The notes under the pieces were generated by a model. It was not told the DNA's origin and made no database searches. It worked only from the letters and a program-made list of their open reading frames with translations. This document shows positions 1 to 5,531 of a stretch of 8,420 bases of DNA, piece after piece. The translations under genes and the position numbers were made by a program. Each line of letters starts with the position of its first letter. The first letter of the stretch is position 1. The DNA is from an uncultured Corynebacterium sp. (GTDB lineage Bacteria > Actinomycetota > Actinomycetes > Mycobacteriales > Mycobacteriaceae), in assembly GCF_943912665.1 (NCBI RefSeq), contig NZ_CALTVG010000078.1:1-8420 (forward strand), read 5' to 3'.

Positions 1-361
1 CACCGTCACTCACCTCCCCACGCTCCACGATGAACACAACCTTCGGCTGGTGCCAGCTGACTACGGGCCGTCGACCTACCGAGTAATCAAACGAGCGCCG
101 CTGCTGCACCGTATAGTCCTCACCGCGAATAGTGACCGTATCCCCATCGGCCACCACCGTGCCCGGCGGAGCGAGCACCTGCAGCTTAGTAATATCACCA
201 TGGGCAAACCCATCGCCTTTAACGACCTGGTCACCCGCTGGGGACACTACACAATGCTCAACAACGGTGTCCGCGCCGTAGATAGGTCGTCCGCGATGGT
301 CACGGCCGGTAACTCCGCCACGGATTGAAATAGGCTCACCAGACTGGTCAGGACGAATCAC
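1..361 (-). CDS. Head-tail stopper-like protein, C-terminus beyond the left edge
   Basis: About 120 residues are visible and the frame is open to base 1, so the end of the gene is missing. The protein begins (f)MIRPDQSGEPISIRGGV and continues into a beta-rich stretch with the pattern 'P-G-T-V-V-A-D-G-D-T-V-T-I-R-G-E-D-Y-T-V'. A hydrophobic core followed by 'D-x-V-x-I-x-G-x-x-Y-x-V' is typical of the small head-closure (stopper) proteins encoded just after the head-tail connector in actinophages. Such proteins plug the portal channel after packaging and give the tail its docking surface. The chosen start is GTG at 361-359. It overlaps the connector stop by four bases (GTGA) and has AGGTGG five bases upstream, which suggests coupled translation. 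A second in-frame GTG at 370-368 is possible but has a poorer spacing. The family call rests on position and residue pattern only. Confidence 0.6.
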   Translation of the reverse strand, partial: MIRPDQSGEPISIRGGVTGRDHRGRPIYGADTVVEHCVVSPAGDQVVKGDGFAHGDITKLQVLAPPGTVVADGDTVTIRGEDYTVQQRRSFDYSVGRRPVVSWHQPKVVFIVERGEVSDG

Positions 362-828
362 CTCGACCACCTGCCCTCGGCGAACTCCGCACCGTGGTGG
401 TGGTCGCGGCGCCGTTGCCCGAACGGGATAACCTGCCCGCCGCGCCCCATCGGCATACCGCCGGCTAACAGGCCAAGAAGTGCAAGGATCTCATCATCAA
501 TCCCCACTCCGCCCCACTGGATGCCAATGCCCTGCGAGTACGAGATGGAATCCGACTGCGGACCGGTCGTAGACGACACAGAAGCACGCCCGATGTCCTC
601 ACCGATAAGTACAGCTTTGGACACCATGACAAGCACCGCTTGCTTCACCGCGGTAGCAAGCCACGGTTTAGCAGCAATCTCTGCTTCCAAGTCTCGTCCG
701 CGGCGACCAAACTCCATGTCGATGAGCTCAACCGCACGTTCGATGAGGTTTCCCATGCGGGTGGTTTCATCGTCAGTGAGTGTGCGCGGCAGGATGCCGG
801 CCACGTCGTTGGTGGTGATGGTAATCAT
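358..828 (-). CDS. Head-tail connector (Gp19/Gp15/Gp42-like adaptor)
   Basis: A 156-residue protein beginning MITITTNDVAGILPRTLTDD. The N-terminal pattern (a 'T-x-x-D-V' opening, then 'L-T-D-D-E-T-T-R-M-x-x-L-I-E-R-A-x-E-L-I') fits the helical Gp19/Gp15/Gp42 family, whose members form a ring under the portal and link head to tail. The middle keeps the family features of a 'V-K-Q-A-V-L-V-M-V-S-K-A-V' helix and a polar 'S-x-S-Y-S' strand. The C-terminal 20 or so residues are unusual, with RRR, a DHHHG stretch and a basic end. The start is ATG at 828-826, with AGGAGG (840-835) six bases upstream. The frame is open further up to 867, but that extension would overlap the preceding gene and skip the ribosome binding site. 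It sits 25 bases after the HeH-domain gene and overlaps the stopper gene by four bases. Confidence 0.75.
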   Translation of the reverse strand: MITITTNDVAGILPRTLTDDETTRMGNLIERAVELIDMEFGRRGRDLEAEIAAKPWLATAVKQAVLVMVSKAVLIGEDIGRASVSSTTGPQSDSISYSQGIGIQWGGVGIDDEILALLGLLAGGMPMGRGGQVIPFGQRRRDHHHGAEFAEGRWSR

Positions 829-853
829 CTCCGGCCTCCTTTCCTCGCCCCGG

Positions 854-1213
854 CTAGGCGTTGACAACCTTGGTGATGAATCCGACGATTTCCGGCTTCT
901 TGGTTAGCCCGGTCAGCTTGATGTCGTTGACGCGGGCGTATTCCTTCCACTCGGAAAGCGGCGCGGTCTTCTTTGGCAAAGGAGGGTAACCCCCACCAGA
1001 CGTGGCGTCTGGCTCTAGGGTTTCCTCCGCTACTGACTCAACCTCGACAGCAGCAGGCGATGGAGGCTCTGCAGGAGTCGGGTCAGCGACAACCCCCATC
1101 TCGCGAAGCTTGTCCATATCTGCAGCATCAACCTCGATGGTCTCGCCAGTACGGTGAACGATTGTCGACCCAATGGGGTAGCGCGCCGCCTTAGCTAGCA
1201 ATACCTGCGGCAT
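854..1213 (-). CDS. Small head protein with HeH/Rho-N-like C-terminal motif
   Basis: A 119-residue protein in three parts. Residues 1-45 form a small beta/alpha unit rich in hydrophobic residues that includes 'V-V-A-D-P'. Residues 46-80 are a low-complexity Pro/Ala/Glu linker. Residues 80-119 read 'LSEWKEYARVNDIKLTGL' followed by 'TKKPEIVGFITKVV'. That helix, extended turn and helix pattern, with a conserved 'G-L-T-K-K' turn, is the one seen in HeH, SAP and Rho N-terminal folds. Small proteins of this build commonly follow the capsid gene in actinophages, and their role in the particle is not firmly known to me. The start is ATG at 1213-1211. Its AGGAGG (1224-1219) lies directly beside the capsid stop codon, so the two genes are probably translationally coupled. 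The HeH-like motif is seen in the sequence; a nucleic-acid-binding or capsid-associated role is inference. Confidence 0.65.
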   Translation of the reverse strand: MPQVLLAKAARYPIGSTIVHRTGETIEVDAADMDKLREMGVVADPTPAEPPSPAAVEVESVAEETLEPDATSGGGYPPLPKKTAPLSEWKEYARVNDIKLTGLTKKPEIVGFITKVVNA

Positions 1214-1224
1214 GCTTACCTCCT

Positions 1225-2157
1225 CTAAATAGCGCCAGTGATCTTCACAGCGGCCTTAGGAGCACGCACCACCAAGCTGCGGAAGTGGACGTAGTCCGAG
1301 CGCCAGGACAGGCGCGGGCCACCGATACCGGACTGGCCACCCTCCTCGTACCAGTCAGAGAACAGCGGCTCACCAGTCTGGAAACGAGTGCCCAAGCCAC
1401 CGGTCAGGGTATCGGAGATGACATAGGACTCGCCGTCCTGCATGCCCTCATCAACGATGAGATTGAACTGCTCACCGATGAGCGGCTGCTGGCCCAGCGG
1501 GGTAAAGCGTGGGTCAGCATGAGCCATATCACCGGTGTACATATCGGTGACCTGCTTATTACGCTTCAACGCGTTGATGGTACGGCGGTTACCCAGCACG
1601 TACTTGCCAGAGTAGCCGAAGCGCTTACCGTTGTCGTCAACAGCGCCAGCGAGGAGGTCGTCGGCGGCGTAGAGGTCATCCATGGCCTTAGCCTCAGCGG
1701 TATTCCACTTTGCAGCGACCGGCAGTTCTTCCACATTGGCGCCTGCCAGTGCGGCGATAGCCTCGCGGCCATTACGGCGACGAATCTCCGCAGCACGGCC
1801 CACGAGCTCGCGCTGGACAGCGGAGCCGGTGCCGAAGTTGCGCTGCTGGTAAGAAACGCGCAGGCCGATACCAACCGGGGTGAGGTCAGTGTAGCGACGC
1901 TCGCCACGCAGCGGGTCACCAACCGGAATCTCGGCAAACTCGGCGACCTTCTGGACTTCCTCTTCCAGGCCAGCCGCGGTGTCGAGGTTGTAGCCGACGG
2001 TCAACTCACCGACGTTGAACGGGTCGAACAGCAGGTCATAGAACTGCTCGCCCTCCATCAACTCAGTGATAGCCGCCTCAATGAGTTCCGAGGAGGTCAG
2101 AATATCCTTGACAGACAGGTCGGCAAGGTCATCAAAGTAAGAGTTAGAAGTGCTCAT
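1225..2157 (-). CDS. Major capsid protein, HK97-like fold
   Basis: A 310-residue protein that builds the icosahedral shell. The N-terminus (MSTSNSYFDDLADLSVKDIL) is short and acidic, with no long scaffold-like delta domain, which fits a phage whose scaffold is encoded separately, here by the protease-scaffold gene. Residues about 65-105 contain an extended, charged segment, 'V-A-E-F-A-E-I-P-V-G-D', ending in a strand 'V-G-I-G-L-R-V-S-Y-Q'. This resembles the E-loop and return strand of HK97-fold capsids. The long helical stretch about 108-140 fits the spine helix, and the C-terminal half carries the alternating strands and Gly-rich turns of the A- and P-domains. The start is ATG at 2157-2155 with AGGAGG eight bases upstream. 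It lies 14 bases after the decoration gene. Identification rests on gene order, length and pattern; no cross-linking residue pair can be assigned by eye. Confidence 0.85.
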   Translation of the reverse strand: MSTSNSYFDDLADLSVKDILTSSELIEAAITELMEGEQFYDLLFDPFNVGELTVGYNLDTAAGLEEEVQKVAEFAEIPVGDPLRGERRYTDLTPVGIGLRVSYQQRNFGTGSAVQRELVGRAAEIRRRNGREAIAALAGANVEELPVAAKWNTAEAKAMDDLYAADDLLAGAVDDNGKRFGYSGKYVLGNRRTINALKRNKQVTDMYTGDMAHADPRFTPLGQQPLIGEQFNLIVDEGMQDGESYVISDTLTGGLGTRFQTGEPLFSDWYEEGGQSGIGGPRLSWRSDYVHFRSLVVRAPKAAVKITGAI

Positions 2158-2171
2158 TTAACGCGCCTCCT

Positions 2172-2561
2172 TTAGGCTGCGACCGATGCCGCGGCATGCG
2201 GCAGGCCATTGAGTACGGTCAGGGTCTTTTTGTTTTCGGTGGCGCGTACAGCGACGCCTACCTGCACGGTGCCGGACGCGGCGACCTTGCCATCAGCTGC
2301 CGCATACACTGCGGCGCCGGCCTTGATGGCGTCGGTGGTCTCGAGCTTTACAGCAGCAACACCGTAGTGGACTGCGAGGTCTGGGGCGCCGGCTGCTTCT
2401 GGGGCCAGGCGGCCCTTCTCAGTGACGGCACCGAAGATTGCGCCATCAGCAGCGGCGTGGGCGATCTTGCCCTCAGCGTTAACTGTCACGAGTCGGAATT
2501 TCTCAACATCGGAGGCAATCGGGAAAGTGATCGGCCCCTGGCGGAAAGTTGGGTTAGACAT
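2172..2561 (-). CDS. Head decoration protein, DUF2190-like
   Basis: A 129-residue, mainly beta protein beginning MSNPTFRQGPITFPIASDVE. Repeated short strands separated by Gly/Asp/Ala turns ('G-A-A-V-Y-A-A-A-D-G-K-V', 'V-Q-V-G-V-A-V') match the small DUF2190-type proteins encoded just before the capsid gene in many phages, which bind the outside of the shell and stabilise it. The real start is ATG at 2561-2559, with AGGAG (2573-2569) seven bases upstream. The in-frame extension up to 2621 encodes an Arg-rich run that is an artefact of the overlapping protease-scaffold gene. This gene overlaps the last eight bases of that gene, so its expression is probably coupled to it. Placing scaffold, decoration and capsid side by side fits their joint need during assembly. 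Confidence 0.75.
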   Translation of the reverse strand: MSNPTFRQGPITFPIASDVEKFRLVTVNAEGKIAHAAADGAIFGAVTEKGRLAPEAAGAPDLAVHYGVAAVKLETTDAIKAGAAVYAAADGKVAASGTVQVGVAVRATENKKTLTVLNGLPHAAASVAA

Positions 2562-3393
2562 GCTTCGTCTCCTTCTTCTTATTCTTACGGTTGGCCGCTG
2601 CCTTAGCGCGCATGCGCTCAAGGGTGGTCATGTTCTCCATGTCGCCGGAGTGGCCAAGCTCAGCCACCGGTACAGCCTTATTCTTCGGGAGTGCGCCCCA
2701 TACACGCTCGGCAGTAATCGGGTCTGCCTTGTAAGCCGCTAGTGCCTCACCGCGGTGTGCGGCGGAGTAGCGACCATCGCGGATGTGTCCGTCAATCTTT
2801 GCCTCAAGCTCGCGTGCTTTGTCGGCTTCGAGCTGCGCGGCGTACTTTGCGCGGTCTGCCATGTACTCATCCCAGACAGCCCTAGGCACAGTCACAACAG
2901 CGTTAGCTGGTGCTCCCGCCGGAACATCACCAGCAGGCTCCTCGCCCTCATCCTCTCCATCGTCAGAGAGGGAGCGAACCTTGAAGCTCACCGGAACGTC
3001 AGTCGTGTCGTTAACCTTCACGGTGGCTTCAACAACGTCGCCAACCTCAACACCAGCCGGTGCCTTCGCCGTCACCACACCAGTCGCCTCGTCAACAGTG
3101 AAGTCCCAGCCCTCAGGCACCGTGCCCGGCGCGAATGCCAAGCCCAGTCCGGTAGCTTCCATCGCCGCGTTCTGCGGTGCTGCTGGTACTTCCTCATCAC
3201 CTGCAGCTGACGTATCGCCGATGGTTGGTTCAACCGTTACTCGTTCGGTTGGTGCGATAGCGGTCTCTGCCGGGTAAGTGACCTCGACTTCGCCGGAGAC
3301 CGTTACGGTCTCATTAAAAAAGCCGGAGAGTGCGGCCTGCACATCCTCCGGCTTCTTGCCCAGCTCCTTAGCGAGCTGATTAAGAATACTCAC
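2554..3393 (-). CDS. Predicted nested scaffold protein (internal in-frame start)
   Basis: The same frame as the protease-scaffold gene has a GTG at 3393-3391 (residue 221) preceded by AGGAGGAGG at 3407-3399 with a five-base spacer. This is one of the best ribosome binding sites in the window. Starting here gives a 279-residue protein, (f)MSILNQLAKELGKKPEDVQA onward, which is exactly the scaffold part without the protease. The start falls at the junction between the low-complexity linker and the first folded-looking helix. Known phages do this: lambda makes scaffold Nu3 from an internal start in protease gene C. By that analogy the free scaffold would be made in excess over the protease fusion. 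The start signal is seen directly; the product is inferred. The Gly/Glu-rich codons could produce the AGGAGGAGG by chance, but the position at the domain border argues against that. Confidence 0.6.
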   Translation of the reverse strand: MSILNQLAKELGKKPEDVQAALSGFFNETVTVSGEVEVTYPAETAIAPTERVTVEPTIGDTSAAGDEEVPAAPQNAAMEATGLGLAFAPGTVPEGWDFTVDEATGVVTAKAPAGVEVGDVVEATVKVNDTTDVPVSFKVRSLSDDGEDEGEEPAGDVPAGAPANAVVTVPRAVWDEYMADRAKYAAQLEADKARELEAKIDGHIRDGRYSAAHRGEALAAYKADPITAERVWGALPKNKAVPVAELGHSGDMENMTTLERMRAKAAANRKNKKKETKHV

Positions 3394-4053
3394 TGTATCC
3401 TCCTCCTGCCCATTGCTGGGCGTAGTAGTGGTTTCGTCCCCGATTCCCGACCGGTGGACAGGACGCGGCGGCGGCGCCGCAGCCCGGTTAGCGAACTTGA
3501 ACCGACGCCGCGCCAACTTCGCCGCTGGCTCCGGTGCCGTGGACTTCTCAGCGATAACCTCATCAGCCAGACCTGCGGCCACAGCTTCATCGGCGGTGTA
3601 CCAGGTCTCGTCGCTCATGGCGGCGAGCCAGTCCTCGACAGTGCCGCCGGCCTTGGCGGCGTAGATATTCGCGAGCTTCGTGTCCTGGCGCTCGAGGTCC
3701 TTCAACGTCTTCGCGACCTCGTCCGAGTTGCCCTCCGCCCACGTCCACGCACGGTGAATCATCAGCTCGGAGGACGCGCGCATGAGCACGCGGTCCGCGC
3801 CACCCACCGCAATGAACGACGCGGCGGACGCGGCGAGCGACTCCACAATCACCGTGACTTCGCCGCCATCGTAGTTCTTAAGCGCATTCATAATGTCGAT
3901 GCCGGCGTACACGTCGCCGCCGCCGGAGCTAATGCGCACCGTGACGTCGCCCGTCATGTCCGCGAGCTGGCTCATGATGCTCTTCGCGGTAATCGAGTTT
4001 TCCGGCTCCCAAAAGTCCTCACCGATGGGGCCGTACATCAGAATCTCGTTCAT
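2554..4053 (-). CDS. ClpP-like head maturation protease fused to scaffold protein
   Basis: A 499-residue two-part protein. Residues 1-170 are a ClpP-type serine protease: 'S-S-G-G-G-D-V-Y-A-G' near 42-51, the nucleophile Ser76 in 'S-L-A-A-S-A-A-S', His100 in 'L-M-I-H', and 'D-E-T-W-Y-T-A-D-E-A-V-A-A-G-L-A-D' at 148-164, which supplies the third catalytic position (Asp148 or Glu149). Residues 171-220 are a basic, Pro-rich linker, a plausible self-cleavage zone. Residues 221-499 are scaffold. They hold a short helix, a beta domain (about 254-360), an acidic spacer (361-376), a long charged coiled-coil-like helix (391-440), a segment resembling the Mu-type protease-scaffold C-terminus ('A-L-P-K-N-K-A-V-P-V-A-E-L-G'), and a very basic tail (KNKKKETKHV) suited to binding capsid. 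The ATG at 4053 has AAGGTGG seven bases upstream and overlaps the preceding small gene by ATGA. In such phages the protease acts inside the procapsid and removes scaffold before packaging. Confidence 0.85.
   Translation of the reverse strand: MNEILMYGPIGEDFWEPENSITAKSIMSQLADMTGDVTVRISSGGGDVYAGIDIMNALKNYDGGEVTVIVESLAASAASFIAVGGADRVLMRASSELMIHRAWTWAEGNSDEVAKTLKDLERQDTKLANIYAAKAGGTVEDWLAAMSDETWYTADEAVAAGLADEVIAEKSTAPEPAAKLARRRFKFANRAAAPPPRPVHRSGIGDETTTTPSNGQEEDTVSILNQLAKELGKKPEDVQAALSGFFNETVTVSGEVEVTYPAETAIAPTERVTVEPTIGDTSAAGDEEVPAAPQNAAMEATGLGLAFAPGTVPEGWDFTVDEATGVVTAKAPAGVEVGDVVEATVKVNDTTDVPVSFKVRSLSDDGEDEGEEPAGDVPAGAPANAVVTVPRAVWDEYMADRAKYAAQLEADKARELEAKIDGHIRDGRYSAAHRGEALAAYKADPITAERVWGALPKNKAVPVAELGHSGDMENMTTLERMRAKAAANRKNKKKETKHV
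3399..3407 (-). promoter_or_regulatory. Internal ribosome binding site for free scaffold
   Basis: AGGAGGAGG on the minus strand inside the protease-scaffold gene, five bases before an in-frame GTG. Two registers of the consensus AGGAGG are available. No other position inside the large genes showed a comparable site in front of an in-frame start at a domain border. Confidence 0.6.
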
Positions 4054-4202
4054 CCGTCAACCACCTTCCCCTCTACGTAGGCACTATCGACCTTCTCGCC
4101 TGTATTCATGTCGACGAGGTTGATAGGAATGTAGAACTTGTCACCCACGTTCCCACCGGACTGCGACTGCGGCGCCGTTGCACCCGTGCCAATGATGTTC
4201 AT
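4050..4202 (-). CDS. 50-residue protein of unknown function between portal and protease
   Basis: A small complete gene that length-filtered gene finders can miss. It encodes 50 residues, starting MNIIGTGATAPQSQSGGNVG and ending in YVEGKVVDG. The first 20 residues are Gly/Ser/Gln/Thr-rich and probably flexible; the rest (about 21-50) reads like two or three beta strands ('K-F-Y-I-P-I-N-L-V' and 'A-Y-V-E-G-K-V-V'). There is no membrane segment, signal peptide or cysteine. The ATG at 4202-4200 lies three bases after the portal stop, with AGAGGTG just upstream, and the TGA overlaps the protease ATG as ATGA. Such tight packing on both sides argues strongly that it is translated. I do not recognise the family. 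Its place suggests a portal-associated or procapsid accessory protein, but that is only inference. Confidence 0.7.
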   Translation of the reverse strand: MNIIGTGATAPQSQSGGNVGDKFYIPINLVDMNTGEKVDSAYVEGKVVDG

Positions 4203-4205
4203 CGT

Positions 4206-5531
4206 TCACCTCTCAGTTGGTTCATCATGTGCTCCACCCGCAGGCTGCTCACTCTCCGGGGTTAGGGTCACGCCCATTTCTTCCTCTGCCTCGCGCAGCT
4301 TCTTCTTCGCCTTTAGCGCGTCGAACAAGTCACGCGGAGCGGGAATGCGGAACGTCGAGCGCACCCAACCCTCAAGGTTCGGTTCCTTTGTCAGCACGCC
4401 CTGCGCTGCCAGCTGGGAAATATCACCCGGCGTCAAGTCCTTCTGAACCTGAATACGCGTCGAGGTAACCAGCGGCAGCGTGCCGTCAAAATCCGGGAAA
4501 TTCAACGCCACCAGCCGCGCCACGATGTACTTCGACGCCACGTCCGCAACCAGCTCAACATGTGACTGCTCGCCCTGGATAAACTCGCCCAGCTGAACAT
4601 TCGCCAGTGCATAGGAGCCACCAGCGCCGGTCAGGTTCAAATGGGTAGCGTTGCAGGCAATAGCAATCTGGTCGGCGTGGTACTCCATGGACGCTGGAAT
4701 ATCCGGCAGCGAGCCAGACACGCCCTCGACGGGCATATCCGCGCCCGGTGGCAACGAGTATCCGGCGATTTCACCAGCCGCATACGACTCGGCAAGCTCC
4801 TGGCCACGCGCAATCTCCTCCTGCACCTGCGACCGGTCCGTCAACTGCGACGCCTTGTACTTCGCAATTCCCATACCGTTACGCTGCAACACAAGCGAGT
4901 TGAGCTTCTGCAGTTTCATCAGCTCAAGCCAATTATCCCGAGCTGGTTCAAACACGCTCGAGCCCTGCCACGTATCATCGCGCCGGCCACTGCGATACAC
5001 CACGAGACGCTCAACCGGAATGAATACCTCACCTCGACCCTTCGCGCCGCGTTGGGTAATCCCCTCGAGCCCACCGTCAGTAGCAACGTGAATCTTGCGG
5101 ATTGACAGGTTCGGACGCGGCGCAAGCTTGCGCAGGTGCACCAGCCCATCCGGGCCGTACTCGTAGACCTGCTCGAAGAAAGCAACACCGGTAAAAATCG
5201 AATCCAAAGCCACGCGCAGGTGCTCCGCCCACGACACACGCCCGGCGCGCTGCGCTGCAATGCCCTCCTCGCCCTTCACAGGCAAAGACAAGTCACCAGC
5301 AACGAGATCCACGATATTCTGTGGGGCGCCGTTCGGATCAATGCTCCACGTAGCCTGCTCTATCGGCTTACGGATGGCGTTTTCGACCTGGGCGACCTTC
5401 GCAGTCCCGCGCATCTCCAATAGCTCCAGCTGACGCGCATACCACGAACGCGGCGCGGTGTCGTTGACCCGCGGGCGCCAGGACGGCACCGACGCGTGAC
5501 CAACCTCGCTAACCATCTGTTTCTCAGGCAA
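4206..5531 (-). CDS. Portal protein, DUF935/Mu gp29-like
   Basis: A protein of about 441 residues that forms the dodecameric ring at one capsid vertex, seeds assembly and serves as the DNA channel and terminase dock. The N-terminal third has the DUF935-type pattern: a helix 'V-E-N-A-I-R-K-P-I' followed by 'A-T-W-S-I-D-P' and 'L-D-S-I-F-T-G-V-A-F-F-E-Q-V-Y'. The middle has 'V-Y-R-S-G-R-R-D-D-T-W-Q-G-S-S-V-F', then 'N-W-L-E-L-M-K-L-Q-K-L'. The C-terminal helices (about 390-440) are charged and would form the crown or clip region. The start is not certain. TTG at 5531-5529 is preferred because GGAGGTG (5544-5538) sits six bases upstream and the overlap with the terminase stop is then eight bases. 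TTG at 5534 and ATG at 5516 are alternatives; the ATG lacks a good ribosome binding site. SPP1- or HK97-type portal families are less likely by pattern. Confidence 0.8.
   Translation of the reverse strand: MPEKQMVSEVGHASVPSWRPRVNDTAPRSWYARQLELLEMRGTAKVAQVENAIRKPIEQATWSIDPNGAPQNIVDLVAGDLSLPVKGEEGIAAQRAGRVSWAEHLRVALDSIFTGVAFFEQVYEYGPDGLVHLRKLAPRPNLSIRKIHVATDGGLEGITQRGAKGRGEVFIPVERLVVYRSGRRDDTWQGSSVFEPARDNWLELMKLQKLNSLVLQRNGMGIAKYKASQLTDRSQVQEEIARGQELAESYAAGEIAGYSLPPGADMPVEGVSGSLPDIPASMEYHADQIAIACNATHLNLTGAGGSYALANVQLGEFIQGEQSHVELVADVASKYIVARLVALNFPDFDGTLPLVTSTRIQVQKDLTPGDISQLAAQGVLTKEPNLEGWVRSTFRIPAPRDLFDALKAKKKLREAEEEMGVTLTPESEQPAGGAHDEPTER

Noticed and set aside
829..867. Longer start for the head-tail connector
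   Set aside because: It would bypass AGGAGG six bases before ATG 828 and overlap the upstream stop.
1285..2175. 296-codon open frame on the plus strand opposite the capsid gene
   Set aside because: It mirrors the capsid gene, has no ribosome binding site, and arises because GC-biased codons leave few stops in the antisense frame.
2562..2621. N-terminal Arg-rich extension of the decoration protein
   Set aside because: It overlaps the basic tail of the protease-scaffold gene in another frame, and the ATG at 2561 has the consensus ribosome binding site.
3454..4080. 208-codon plus-strand open frame opposite the protease
   Set aside because: Low-complexity Arg/His/Val content and no start signal; a shadow of the ClpP-like region.
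4641..5105. Plus-strand frames of about 150 codons opposite the portal
   Set aside because: Two overlapping shadows in different frames, with no coding pattern or ribosome binding site.
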